Source: Methanococcoides alaskense
GTDB lineage: Archaea > Halobacteriota > Methanosarcinia > Methanosarcinales > Methanosarcinaceae
DNA length: 64,000 nucleotides
Assembly (NCBI RefSeq): GCF_031454185.1
Contig: NZ_JAVDQI010000003.1
Location: forward strand, 124,001 to 188,000
Direction of reading: 5' to 3'
The notes under the pieces were generated by a model. It had not been told where the DNA came from. It made no database searches and saw only the letters and a program-made list of their open reading frames with translations. Made by a program: the position numbers and the translations under genes. How positions within the stretch are numbered: position 1 is the stretch's first letter; the number at the start of each line of letters is the position of its first letter. Below are positions 8,573-19,000 of this stretch, in pieces.

Positions 8573-9232
8573 ATGAGTGAAAGTAATATGAGTAATGAAA
8601 CTTCCATTCTCGACAAAGATGAGCTTATCAAAAGCGTGATAGCAAAGCACAAGCGACTTCTGGAAGAGTACAACAAAGAGTTCAGCGAGCTCGATGGAAG
8701 ATCAAAGGCACTGAAAGAACAGATCGAATCCTCAAAGCAGGAAAAGGAAGATACCCTGACCCGCATTGAGGTTCTAAAAGAGAAACGTCAACAGCTCTAC
8801 CATCAGGCAGAGAACGTTCTTGGGAACATGTTCACTGATATCGATGACAAACTGCTTGATAACAAATTGATGCATGCTGCAAATGACGGATTTACCAAGG
8901 TCAGGCGCCTCATGGACATCAATGAAGAAAAGCAGGTAGTTGATGAACTACTAACCAAGCTGGATGGCATGAGCACACATGAAAACGTCCAGAGCTCCGT
9001 CCAACAGATAAAAGCAAAGGTCAATGGTGCCATCGAAGCCAGCAATGAGCTTGCAGGGACCATTGGCATTAAAGCCCTTGACGAGAACTTCCATAAAGCA
9101 ACTGAGGAACTTAAGACGATCTCACCACGCCACGGATGGCTTGAGAACAGAATAAAGAGTCATAATGAAGCCCTTGAGCACTGGGAAAAGAATCCTGCCA
9201 CTGAAGAGAACACGCCGGAGGCTGACGCATGA
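8573..9232 (+). CDS. Coiled-coil protein, upstream member of a coupled pair
   Basis: 219-residue soluble protein dominated by predicted coiled coil: charged heptad-like sequence at about 15-85, a less regular middle (90-130), and a second helical region to about 205 before an acidic tail. There is no signal peptide, ATPase motif or cysteine. The last codons overlap the start of the next coiled-coil gene (ATGA), so the two are translationally coupled and likely associate. Similar pairs occur in other methanosarcinal genomes, as I recall, without known function. The length is far below that of SMC or Rad50 proteins. Confidence 0.75.
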   Translation: MSESNMSNETSILDKDELIKSVIAKHKRLLEEYNKEFSELDGRSKALKEQIESSKQEKEDTLTRIEVLKEKRQQLYHQAENVLGNMFTDIDDKLLDNKLMHAANDGFTKVRRLMDINEEKQVVDELLTKLDGMSTHENVQSSVQQIKAKVNGAIEASNELAGTIGIKALDENFHKATEELKTISPRHGWLENRIKSHNEALEHWEKNPATEENTPEADA

Positions 9233-10152
9233 CCACAACAGATGTATCAACCATGAGTGAAAAGGACCTGAAGAACACCGTTAACGATTACAGGACGAAG
9301 GTCACACAGAACGAACGCACCCTGAAAGGTGTTTTTAGAGATCTGAAACTCCATCGCACAAATATAGATGAGCTGAAAGAGAAAAGGGACAAACTTAACG
9401 CGCAAGTAAAGGAACTTGCAACAAAAGCACGCGAAGAGAAAAAACTTCGTGATATCGCTAATGAGAAGATCTCAGAAATAAAAGGCACAAGAGATCAGAT
9501 CCGCAGTGAAAAGGACAAGGTCACCGGCAGTATCACCGAGCTTAAAACAAAGCGTGATGAATACAACAAGCAGTCCCGTGGAAGTGTGGGATCCCTGTCA
9601 AAGGCATATGCCGGTGAACTTGATAAGTTCTTAAATGCAGATATTCCCCTCAAACATGAAATTGATATTTTCGAAAAACTTTCCGACCTTGGAGAGAGGA
9701 TCGGTGCTGCAAGTCAGGCTGATGAGCTACATAGCAAGATCGTGGAAACATACAGATCATCAGAGTCGATCTACAAAGCCGATGGGACTGTTGGAAAGGA
9801 TGTAAAGGGACTTGCAGAAGAGTCACAGAAACACCATCTTTCAATGCTTGCATCCTACAAGAAGATCGATGAACTTCGAAAAGAAGCAGACCTTTATCAT
9901 GCCCAGATCAAAGAGACCTATAATGTCGTCTCACCCATAAGGGAAAAGATCGATCCATTGAAAACAAAGATATCAGAGCTCAGAGATGAACTCAGCATAT
10001 ATCTTGACAAGCTCAATGAGATCCAACTTGAACATGATGAGAAGAAACTGGATGAAAAACACATTGTTGCAAAAGAGAAGTTTGAAAAGACAGGAAGAAT
10101 GAGTCTTGAAGACCTTAGATTATTGATGGAGAAGGGAGATCTTAAGCTTTAA
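9229..10152 (+). CDS. Coiled-coil protein, downstream member of a coupled pair
   Basis: 307-residue soluble protein, nearly all predicted coiled coil: long Lys/Glu-rich heptads at 10-115, a break around 116-165 with a short globular stretch (SVGSLSKAYAGELDKFL), and coiled coil again at 205-285. Such archaeal proteins are sometimes mislabelled as phosphoserine phosphatases; no HAD phosphatase motif (DxDx) is present. It starts at the ATGA overlap with the preceding gene. The T-rich sequence after the stop (10160-10180) could end transcription. Role unknown; a structural or scaffolding function is inference. Confidence 0.75.
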   Translation: MTTTDVSTMSEKDLKNTVNDYRTKVTQNERTLKGVFRDLKLHRTNIDELKEKRDKLNAQVKELATKAREEKKLRDIANEKISEIKGTRDQIRSEKDKVTGSITELKTKRDEYNKQSRGSVGSLSKAYAGELDKFLNADIPLKHEIDIFEKLSDLGERIGAASQADELHSKIVETYRSSESIYKADGTVGKDVKGLAEESQKHHLSMLASYKKIDELRKEADLYHAQIKETYNVVSPIREKIDPLKTKISELRDELSIYLDKLNEIQLEHDEKKLDEKHIVAKEKFEKTGRMSLEDLRLLMEKGDLKL

Positions 10153-10353
10153 GCTTATTATCTCATTTTTTATTTTACGTTGTTATTTGATCATTGATCA
10201 TTTTTACGTTCATTCATCATTACAAGGACCTATTTTCAGCATACATCCATACCCTAGTCAGATCGATAGAGAGAACTATAGACATAGCCAATCCACCATG
10301 ACCATTTTCCAACATTTCAGACAACTTTTTTGAATGATGCCTGTTAAATTGAA

Positions 10354-10917
10354 TTATTTTTCCCGGGAGAAACGTTTGAAAATTACAAAGCAAGCCATAC
10401 TCAAAACAGCCATAACAAAACTGAATCCTGGAACGTTCTCTGCTGTACTGTTATTTTCGACAGGAATATTCGGAACGTTCGTGGAACTGTCCGGATCCTC
10501 AGACACAGGCACAGGTAATGAAGGATCAAGATACTGATACACCGGAATAAATGTGATCAATTCACCATCAGGCCCATAGTAAATGGCATCCAGAGTAATG
10601 TTAAATATCTCTTTTGAATTATGCAAGTAGGTAAAAACAGAACCTTCACCAAGGATATCATCTTTGAGAGCAACACCGTCAAGTGAAAGTTCCACCCAAA
10701 CATTACCGTCATCACTCACATCCTTGACCACAAAGAGATATCCCTGACTGAACTGCCATTCCCCTTTAGTCTCAATGAAAATACCCTTGCCATCAATAAT
10801 TCGGATGCGGACATCATCATTTACAGCCGATACAGGGAAGACACAAATGAAAAATATTAAAAATAGGAATAGGATAGAAAATAAAGGTCTTAGATCTCTT
10901 TGTTCCACGTGCCACAC
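10354..10917 (-). CDS. Secreted PGF-CTERM surface protein
   Basis: 187-residue exported protein. It has an N-terminal signal peptide (hydrophobic about 11-32, cleavage likely after FPVSA), a small beta-rich domain (33-140), a low-complexity Pro/Ser/Asn linker with N-glycosylation sequons (about 140-162), and a C-terminal PGF-CTERM signal: VPGF, a transmembrane helix and a basic end. Such signals are cut by archaeosortase A and replaced by a lipid anchor, so the mature protein should be attached to the outer membrane face. GTG start at 10917; a second in-frame GTG is three codons later. It follows birA by three bases, so it is probably co-transcribed with the pyc-birA genes. Confidence 0.78.
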   Translation of the reverse strand: MWHVEQRDLRPLFSILFLFLIFFICVFPVSAVNDDVRIRIIDGKGIFIETKGEWQFSQGYLFVVKDVSDDGNVWVELSLDGVALKDDILGEGSVFTYLHNSKEIFNITLDAIYYGPDGELITFIPVYQYLDPSLPVPVSEDPDSSTNVPNIPVENNSTAENVPGFSFVMAVLSMACFVIFKRFSREK

Positions 10918-10920
10918 CCA

Positions 10921-11886
10921 TTATCTATGAATGCAACTTCCGGCAACGATCTCTTCCAGACCTTCTGCAGTCTCCACAAGAAGAGTACCAGTTTCAGTGA
11001 TACCTACTGCTTTTCCGCTTATCATCCTTTGTGGCGTCACCACATCCACATCCCGACCTATAGTTGAAGACAGGGATCTCCACTCCTCAAGAATTGAATC
11101 GAAACCCAATGTCTTGGATTGGATATACTCATCTTCAAGTGCCCTCAACAATACCTGAACAAAAGCGATCCTATCCAGCTCTTCGCCTTTTATCTCACTA
11201 AGACTTGTTGAACTCGACCTGATATCTTCCGAAAGGTCTTCTATGGACACATTGACATTGATACCCATACCAATGACAACAAAATTGATCTGATCGGTTT
11301 CCGCATCCATTTCTGTCAGAATTCCACAGACCTTCTTATCCCCGACCAAAACATCATTTGGCCATTTAAGAGATGCTTCAATACCAAATTCACGAATTGT
11401 CCTTGCAACGGCAACCCCGGCCATGAGAGTAAAGCGGGGTGCATATGCGGGAACCACATTCGGTTTGAGGATAACGGACATCCAGACACCGCCTCTTGGA
11501 GATACCCAATGTCCACCTTTGCGACCACGACCACTGTCCTGCATTTCAGCAATTACGACAGAACCTTCATCTGACAGTGGTCCCATCTTCTTTGCGATAT
11601 CATTGGTCGAATCCACCTCATCGAAATATCGAATATCACCCCCAATGATACTCGTATCAAGACCATCCATTATCTCTGACGGATAAAGTTTGTCGGGCGC
11701 TGAGACCAGAACATGACCGGAACCAGGCGAGGATTTGATGACATAGCCTTCCTTACCAAGTGCTTTAATATATTTCCAGACCATCGTTCTGGAAATACCA
11801 AGTCTTTGCCCAAGTTCTTCACCAGAAATTGGATCAGTTCCTGCATTTTTCAAAGCTCTGATTATATCCATTTTCTTGTCAGTCAA
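10921..11886 (-). CDS. birA: Biotin protein ligase with N-terminal HTH (BirA type)
   Basis: Attaches biotin to the biotin-carrier lysine of pyruvate carboxylase via biotinyl-AMP. 321 residues. A winged-helix domain (about 5-60, GEELGQRLGISRTMVWKYI) makes it a BirA-type regulator candidate. The catalytic core has GRGRKGGHWVSPRGG (about 120-134), KWPNDVLV and the C-terminal barrel with KAVGITETGTLLV. A TTG start at 11886 is supported by a run of six G seven bases upstream. It is downstream of pycB-pycA, its substrate genes. Autoregulation of the operon is plausible, though no operator was found. Confidence 0.93.
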   Translation of the reverse strand: MTDKKMDIIRALKNAGTDPISGEELGQRLGISRTMVWKYIKALGKEGYVIKSSPGSGHVLVSAPDKLYPSEIMDGLDTSIIGGDIRYFDEVDSTNDIAKKMGPLSDEGSVVIAEMQDSGRGRKGGHWVSPRGGVWMSVILKPNVVPAYAPRFTLMAGVAVARTIREFGIEASLKWPNDVLVGDKKVCGILTEMDAETDQINFVVIGMGINVNVSIEDLSEDIRSSSTSLSEIKGEELDRIAFVQVLLRALEDEYIQSKTLGFDSILEEWRSLSSTIGRDVDVVTPQRMISGKAVGITETGTLLVETAEGLEEIVAGSCIHR

Positions 11887-11935
11887 GTAATACCCCCCAA
11901 ATTCAAATGATAATAGAACAATATATCAACAGACC

Positions 11936-13432
11936 TTATTTAGTCTGTTGACAGTTTGACTGCTGTTTTGCAGCATTTACATAAGCACTGACTGCCGCGG
12001 TAGCAGCTGCTGTCTTACGTGAATTATTACCAAGTACAGATGCAAGAGTGAAACCTTTTTCCTTTTCTTGCTCCACGACTTCCTTTACTGCATCAAGGAT
12101 ATTATGGTCTTCGATGAAATGAGTGGTCAGGTCCCCACGTACGAACGCCTCATTGGAAAGGACAGCCTTATGGAATGGAATATTGGTAGTTACACCAATG
12201 ATGACAAACTCATAAAGTGCTCTCTTCATCCTGTTAATAGCCTCTTCGCGAGTTTCACCCCAGGTACAAAGCTTTGCAATCATCGAATCGTAGAAAGGAG
12301 GTATGACATAGCCCATATAAACACCACTGTCTATACGTACACCCGGACCACCTGGTGAGCGGTACCTGGTGATCTTACCCGGAGAAGGTGCAAAATCATT
12401 GAGAGGGTCTTCAGCATTGATACGGCACTCGATTGCATGACCTGTTATCTTAATATCTTCCTGCTTGAAAGGAAGTTCCTTACCACATGCAATAAGCAAC
12501 TGCTGCTTCGCAAGATCGATACCTGTAACAAGCTCTGTGATACAATGTTCCACCTGAAGACGTGTATTGACCTCGAGGAAATAGAAATCACCCTTGGAAT
12601 ATAGGAACTCGACAGTACCTGCATTCTCATAACCGATGGACTTTGCCGCTTTGACAGCAGCCTCACCCATTTTCTTACGCAGCTCCGGGCTCAGCACCGG
12701 AGATGGAGCTTCTTCCATGAGCTTCTGATGCCTACGCTGTATAGAGCATTCCCTGTCCGACACATAAACGGTGTTACCATGACTATCTGCAAGTATCTGG
12801 AATTCGATATGACGAGGTTCTTCTACATATTTCTCAATGAATACAGTAGGATCACCAAAAGCAGATTGTGCTACCGATTGGATAGACACAAGAGAAGACT
12901 TGAAATCGTCCTTTGAATAGACGACCTTCATACCGATACCACCGCCACCTGCAGATGCTTTTATCATCACAGGATAACCAATGGAATCAGCCATCACGAG
13001 GGCTTCATCCACATCTTCAATGGCCTTGTCATACCCCGGGACCACCGGAACACCAGCTTCGATCATAAGTTTTCTTGCAGCGATCTTGCTGCCCATCTTC
13101 TCAATGACCTCACTGGAAGGACCAATGAACACGATCCCAGCAGCCTTACACTTCTTTGCGAAAACCGGATTCTCTGAAAGGAAACCATATCCAGGGTGGA
13201 TCCCTTCTGCACCCGACTCTTTTGCCACTTCGATTATCTTGTCCATGTTCAGATAACTCTGGCTTGAAGGTGAAGGACCGATATGATATGCTTCATCTGC
13301 ATATTTTGGAAAAAGGGCATTCTTGTCAGCATCCGAATATACAGCAACTGTGGAAACATCAAGTTCCCTGCATGCACGCATTATACGGATAGCGATCTCA
13401 CCCCTGTTTGCTATAAGGACTTTCTTGAACAT
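11936..13432 (-). CDS. pycA: Pyruvate carboxylase subunit A (biotin carboxylase)
   Basis: ATP-dependent carboxylation of biotin, the first half-reaction of pyruvate carboxylase, which makes oxaloacetate for biosynthesis. 498 residues. It has the N-terminal Rossmann-like domain (IANRGEIAIRIMRACRELD), an ATP-grasp domain with the glycine-rich loop KASAGGGGIGMKVV (about 158-171), EKYVEEPRHIEFQIL, the active-site EVNTRLQVEH segment, and a C-terminal lid domain. The last 40 residues are Ala/Asn/Gln-rich and look unstructured. It follows pycB by 13 bases, matching the separate-subunit PYC of methanogens. Confidence 0.95.
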   Translation of the reverse strand: MFKKVLIANRGEIAIRIMRACRELDVSTVAVYSDADKNALFPKYADEAYHIGPSPSSQSYLNMDKIIEVAKESGAEGIHPGYGFLSENPVFAKKCKAAGIVFIGPSSEVIEKMGSKIAARKLMIEAGVPVVPGYDKAIEDVDEALVMADSIGYPVMIKASAGGGGIGMKVVYSKDDFKSSLVSIQSVAQSAFGDPTVFIEKYVEEPRHIEFQILADSHGNTVYVSDRECSIQRRHQKLMEEAPSPVLSPELRKKMGEAAVKAAKSIGYENAGTVEFLYSKGDFYFLEVNTRLQVEHCITELVTGIDLAKQQLLIACGKELPFKQEDIKITGHAIECRINAEDPLNDFAPSPGKITRYRSPGGPGVRIDSGVYMGYVIPPFYDSMIAKLCTWGETREEAINRMKRALYEFVIIGVTTNIPFHKAVLSNEAFVRGDLTTHFIEDHNILDAVKEVVEQEKEKGFTLASVLGNNSRKTAAATAAVSAYVNAAKQQSNCQQTK

Positions 13433-13445
13433 GATAGAACTCCTG

Positions 13446-15161
13446 TTAGTTAATGGCCATCAGTACTTCGCCCGTACCGACCAAATCCCCTTCGGAAACG
13501 AAGATCTCCTTTACCACACCGTTATGGGAAGCATGGATAACATTCTCCATCTTCATGGCTTCGATCACACACACCTTGTCCCCTTCTTCAACAGTATCCC
13601 CGACACTGACGTTCATGGAAAGGACCATTCCCTGCATGTGACTTGTGACCGCACCTTCATATTCCACGGCCTTTGAAGACTTCTCAGCAACAGTGACAGA
13701 GCCTCCGGCAGGCTCTACTTTGACCTCGAATACCTCGCCTTCAATCTCAACCCTATAATCCGTTGGTATGGCCACATTCACCGGTGCAACACCAGTAGCT
13801 GCCTTTACTGCAACAAGCTCCTCCTCCTCTGATTCACCGAGTAGGAACTTAGGTGCGATCGCAGGATACAGGATATATGTAAGGACATCCTCCTCTTTCT
13901 TCACAAGACCCTTTTCCTCAGCCTCTTTTTTAAGGGACTCGTACTCAGGCTTGAGAAGGTCGGCTGGACGAACTGTGATAGGCACTTCATCGCCAATTAT
14001 CTTCGCGATCATTTCAGAACTGATAGGTGCAGGTGACCTGCCATAGAGACCACGCACATAATCCTTGACCTCATTTGGAACTACCTTGTAACGCTCGCCC
14101 ATAAGCACATTCAACACAGCCTGCGTGCCTACGATCTGGCTGGTAGGGGTGACAAGTGGAGGATAACCAAGCTCCTCACGTACTTTAGGCATTTCCTCCA
14201 GAACCGCCTCATATTTATCAAGGGCATTCTGCTCCTTAAGTTGTGAAACAAGATTGGAAAGCATACCGCCAGGGATCTGATATAACAATACGTTAGTATC
14301 GACCTGCTCAGAAATAGGATCAAGGATACCCCGGAACTCTTCCTTAAGGTCCTTGAAATATTTAGAAGCTGCTGTGAATTTCCCAAGATCAAGTCCGGTG
14401 TCATATTTTGTCCTCTGGAGAGCAGCAACAACAGATTCCGTAGGTGGCTGGGAGGTTCCTCCTGCCAGGGGAGAAAGTGCAGTATCGAGAATATCGACAC
14501 CTGCCTTACATGCGGCCAAATAGCTCATGGATGCCATTCCTGAAGTACAATGGCAGTGGAGTGCCACAGGAAGTCCTACCTCTTTCTTGAGTGAACTTAT
14601 AAGCTCATATGCCTCGTGTGGTGCGAGAAGCCCTGCCATGTCCTTGATACAAATAGAATCACAATCAAGTTCAGCAAGCTCATTTGCAAACTCTACATAT
14701 TTTTCTACTGTATGTACCGGACTTATTGTATAACTGATAGTACCCTGTACATGAGCACCGACATTCTTTGCAACAGAGATAGCTGTCTCCATGTTGCGTA
14801 TATCATTGACAGCATCGAATATCCTGAAGATATCAATGCCGTTCTCATGGGCTTTGGTAACGAATTTTTCCACAACGTCATCAGAATAATGACGATAGCC
14901 CACAAGGTTCTGACCCCTAAGAAGCATCTGTGCAGGAGTTTTCTCCATGCGACTCTTAAGCTCCCGGAGCCGCTCCCATGGGTCTTCGTTCAGATAACGG
15001 ATACAAGTATCGAATGTTGCACCACCCCACATTTCAAGGGAATAGTAGCCAACCTCATCAAGTTTATCGATGATCGGCAGCATGTTACGGGTTCGCATAC
15101 GTGTTGCGAGAAGGGATTGGTGAGCATCCCTCAGAATAGTTTCCGTTATTTTTACTGTCAT
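13446..15161 (-). CDS. pycB: Pyruvate carboxylase subunit B (carboxyltransferase and biotin carrier)
   Basis: Transfers CO2 from carboxybiotin to pyruvate. 571 residues. The N-terminal TIM-barrel carboxyltransferase has ETILRDAHQSLLATRMR (residues 6-22) and metal-binding HCHCTSG (near 197-203). A PYC_OADA-type helical domain follows, then a C-terminal biotinyl domain with the biotinylated lysine in EAMKMENVI about 35 residues from the end. The ATG has an AGGTAC site. First gene of the pycB-pycA-birA set. Oxaloacetate decarboxylase alpha is an alternative for such proteins, but the linked pycA and birA and lack of decarboxylase membrane subunits favour PYC. Confidence 0.95.
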   Translation of the reverse strand: MTVKITETILRDAHQSLLATRMRTRNMLPIIDKLDEVGYYSLEMWGGATFDTCIRYLNEDPWERLRELKSRMEKTPAQMLLRGQNLVGYRHYSDDVVEKFVTKAHENGIDIFRIFDAVNDIRNMETAISVAKNVGAHVQGTISYTISPVHTVEKYVEFANELAELDCDSICIKDMAGLLAPHEAYELISSLKKEVGLPVALHCHCTSGMASMSYLAACKAGVDILDTALSPLAGGTSQPPTESVVAALQRTKYDTGLDLGKFTAASKYFKDLKEEFRGILDPISEQVDTNVLLYQIPGGMLSNLVSQLKEQNALDKYEAVLEEMPKVREELGYPPLVTPTSQIVGTQAVLNVLMGERYKVVPNEVKDYVRGLYGRSPAPISSEMIAKIIGDEVPITVRPADLLKPEYESLKKEAEEKGLVKKEEDVLTYILYPAIAPKFLLGESEEEELVAVKAATGVAPVNVAIPTDYRVEIEGEVFEVKVEPAGGSVTVAEKSSKAVEYEGAVTSHMQGMVLSMNVSVGDTVEEGDKVCVIEAMKMENVIHASHNGVVKEIFVSEGDLVGTGEVLMAIN

Positions 15162-15416
15162 TATTTGTACCTCATAATTATCAATTCAGACCCAGCTTTG
15201 GATCAATAAGTTATTCATAAGCCGAAATTGAACTTAATTGAACATATACTTTTATGTAGTTTCTGGTAAGCATTTATAAGCAAAACGTAATAAATACTAT
15301 AGACGCAATAATATAATATAACAGTGGACTCTGCTGCCAACGCCCCATAAGCATTAAAAAAAGAGAAAAAATGTAAAAAAAGGAGAAGAATTAAAATATG
15401 TATTTAAATGCGATAT

Positions 15417-15884
15417 TCATACAATTCCAACAGAACCTAAAAGTTTCAAGAAAGCTCCACCTACAGAGATAATGATCTTATCCATGGTGCTTGCTGCCTC
15501 TATCTTGATATATTCATTATCATATGCATCATTGAAATCTGCAACAGCATCCTCGGAATCCAGGAGCTTCCTCACTACATCTTCATTGGTAGTTATAATA
15601 AGGGCTGGTTCAAAATCAGGATTGGAAGCATTCACTTCTTCAAAGGTCGTAACCTCCAGATCTACATTGGTCACTGCTTTTATAGCAAGTTCGCTTGCAT
15701 CGTTCATATCGATGAGCAAGAGCATTTCCTCATTTCCTATAACATATTTAACACTTGAAGGAACCTTATCAACGTTCTGATTAAAATCGTTCACAGCAAT
15801 GTCCAGGTCATCAAAAAGATCTGCAGATGCAGGAATTGAAAGCATTGAAATAATCAACAGAATTGTTAGTATACCCCATTTCAT
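15417..15884 (-). CDS. Small secreted protein of unknown function
   Basis: About 155 residues with a clear signal peptide (hydrophobic 4-18, cleavage after SIPASA). The mature part is acidic and alpha/beta-like, with no cysteines and no C-terminal sorting signal. The C-terminus (MDKIIISVGGAFLKLLGSVGIV) is amphipathic or weakly hydrophobic and might interact with a membrane. A GTG at 15893 is in frame, but it forms part of a GAGGTG ribosome site for the ATG at 15884, which is preferred. It is isolated, about 255 bases upstream of pycB on the same strand. I do not recognise the family. Confidence 0.65.
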   Translation of the reverse strand: MKWGILTILLIISMLSIPASADLFDDLDIAVNDFNQNVDKVPSSVKYVIGNEEMLLLIDMNDASELAIKAVTNVDLEVTTFEEVNASNPDFEPALIITTNEDVVRKLLDSEDAVADFNDAYDNEYIKIEAASTMDKIIISVGGAFLKLLGSVGIV

Positions 15885-16027
15885 TTTATACACCTCATTA
15901 AACTAAATGTTACTAATTAATCATATAGTTAACAAATATAAAAACATGTGGTTAAATTTCAATGGACATCAACATCTTTTTAATTTCACACCCTATAATC
16001 ACTGACAAGAAGGGAGAACAACCCAAT

Positions 16028-19000
16028 ATGGCAGAAATAGTTGCAAGCGATGAAATGCACGAGTACTTCAACACCCTTGAAGGCACACTAAAAAAAGAGA
16101 TAGACATTGTAAACGATGCCCGATCCAGAGGCAAAGACCCAAAACCACATGTAGAGATACCTCTTGCAAAGGACCTTGCAGACCGTGTGGAAAACCTCAT
16201 CGGAGTTAAAGGGGTTGCCGAACTTATACGCAAGCTTGAAGAAACGATGTCAAGGGAAGAAGCTGCACTGGCACTTGGGAGAGAGGTCGCTCAGGGAAAG
16301 GTAGGAGAATTCGATTCCAAATCAGAAGCTATCGAAGCTGCCATACGCGTATCTGTTGCAATGCTCACAGAAGGTGTTGTAGCAGCCCCCATTGAAGGGA
16401 TCGACCGTGCCAGTATAGGAAAGAACGATGATGGTTCTGAATATGTAAGTATCTTCTATGCAGGCCCGATACGCAGTGCCGGAGGTACAGCACAGGCATT
16501 ATCCGTCCTTGTTGGAGATTATGTACGCAGAGGCGTTGGTATCGACAAGTACAAACCTCGAAAAGAAGAAGTTGAGCGCTATATCGAAGAGATCATGCTC
16601 TACAAACGGGTTGCAAGTCTCCAGTATACCCCTTCCGAGGAAGAGATCCGACTTATTGTAGAGAACTGCCCCATCTGTATTGATGGAGAACCTACCGAAG
16701 CGGAAGAGGTAGAAGGACACCGCAACCTTGAGAGAATTAACACGAACCGGGTGCGTGGCGGAATGGCACTGGTACTTGCCGAGGGTCTGGCACTGAAAGC
16801 CCCGAAGATACAAAAGCATGTGAAAAATCTGAAGATCGATGGCTGGGAATGGCTCGAACAACTTATTTCCGGTGTAAAAAATTCATCCGACAGTGAAGAA
16901 GATGAAGAGACTGATGGGAAGCCGAGGATAAAACCAAAGGATAAGTATATGCGTGATCTCATTGCCGGAAGACCTGTTTTTTCCCATCCATCAAGACCAG
17001 GCGGGTTCAGACTTCGATACGGACGATCACGCAACACCTCATTCGCAGCTGCAGGCATCAGTCCTGCCGGAATGATAGTGATGGATGATTTCATCGCACC
17101 CGGAACACAGCTTAAGGTAGAACGCCCTGGAAAGGCAGCAGGCATGGCTCCGGTAGATTCGATCGAAGGGCCCACAGTACGCCTTAATAACGGCGATGTT
17201 CTCAGAATAGATACCATCGATGAGGCATACGCCCTTCGTTCCGAAGTAGAGGAAATAATTGATATTGGTGAGATACTCATCAACTACGGGGATTTCCTTG
17301 AGAATAACCATCCCCTTATACCTTCCCCATATTGCTTTGAGTGGTGGATACAAGAATACAGGAAAGTTGCCCCAGATGCAGAAACCGATGAGGCAGAACT
17401 GAAAGAGCCGAGTCAAGAGGTCGCATTGGACCTGTGCAAGGAACTGAACATACCACTGCACCCAAAATTCACATACATGTGGCATGACATTGACAACTCC
17501 CAGTACACAGCACTTGCGGACCTTATTTCGGAAGAAGGTCTGCTTGAAGCGGACGGGTCAATTCTGAAGTTACCACTGCAAAGAACAATTGATACAGGGA
17601 TGAAGAAGGTACTCGAAGACCTCCTTGTGCAACACAAGGTAAATGATCCAACACTAACCATACAAGAACCACTTCCATTTATCTATTCTCTCGGACTTGA
17701 CAAAAAGCTCTCTAAAGGATGGGATTCACTTGAGCATGAAGAGCTGCTCGAGAACATCAATGAGATAGCCGGGTTTGTAGTCAGACCACGCGCCCCAACC
17801 CGCATTGGTGCCAGAATGGGGCGACCGGAAAAATCCGATAAAAGGAAAATGACACCGGCACCACATGCACTTTTCCCCATTGCAGAGGCAGGTGGGAACA
17901 CCCGAAGTCTCGAGAAGGCAGCAAATTTCAAGGTCAACACGAATTCAAAGGCAGGTACTATCCCGGTAGAGATAGGAAATAGGATCTGCCCTGCGTGTGG
18001 AGTGGAAGGCTTTGAATTCAGATGTGACTGTGGAGAATACACATTACCGAAATTGTTCTGCCCAAGATGTGGTATTTCGGTAAACAAGGCAAAATGTCCG
18101 AAATGCGATTCCAAGACCACCTGTGCCAGCATGCGTAAGATCGATTTCAAAAGCATTTATCAGAAAGCTTATGAGAGTATAGGAGAAAGGGATAACCTCG
18201 ATTCTTTCAAAGGTGTCAAGAAGATGATGTCAAAGCACATGACACCGGAGCCTCTTGAGAAAGGTATTCTCCGAGCTAAACATGATCTGTTCACATTCAA
18301 AGATGGTACTGTACGATATGATATGTCGGACATCCCCCTTACCCACATACGACCATCAGAGATAGGTGTCAGTTGTGAAAGGATGATAGAACTGGGCTAT
18401 TTGAAAGACATCTATGGCAAACCCCTAACCAATAGTGAGCAAGTACTTTGCCTCAAGGTACAGGACCTGGTGATCTCATATGATGCCGCTGACTATATTT
18501 TGAGGATCACACAGTATATAGATGATCTGCTAGTGAAATATTATAAGGTCGCCCCATACTACAATGCAAACCACATCGACGATATTGTTGGCGTGCTTCT
18601 TATGGGACTTGCACCCCACACATCCGCAGGTGTTCTTGGAAGACTTCTCGGATTCACCACTGCTTCAGTGGGTTATGCACATCCGTACTTCCATGCAGCA
18701 AAAAGGAGGAACTGTGACGGAGATGAAGACTGCGTTATGCTTCTTATGGATGGCCTTCTTAATTTTTCCCGTGATTATCTCCCCGACAAGAGGGGAGGAC
18801 AGATGGATGCACCGCTTGTTCTGACCACCCGCCTCGATCCAAGCGAGGTCGATAAGGAAGCACACAATATAGATATGTGTGCATCCTACCCGCTGGAATT
18901 CTATGAAGCGACCCAGAACATCGCAAATCCAAAGGACTTTGAAGATACCATGGACCTTGTAAGTGGCAGATTGGGTACGACACTACAATATGAGGAGTTC

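Noticed and set aside
15962..16027. N-terminal extension of PolD large subunit from the ATG at 15962
   Set aside because: No ribosome site, and the extra residues do not resemble the family; the ATG at 16028 follows GGGAG.
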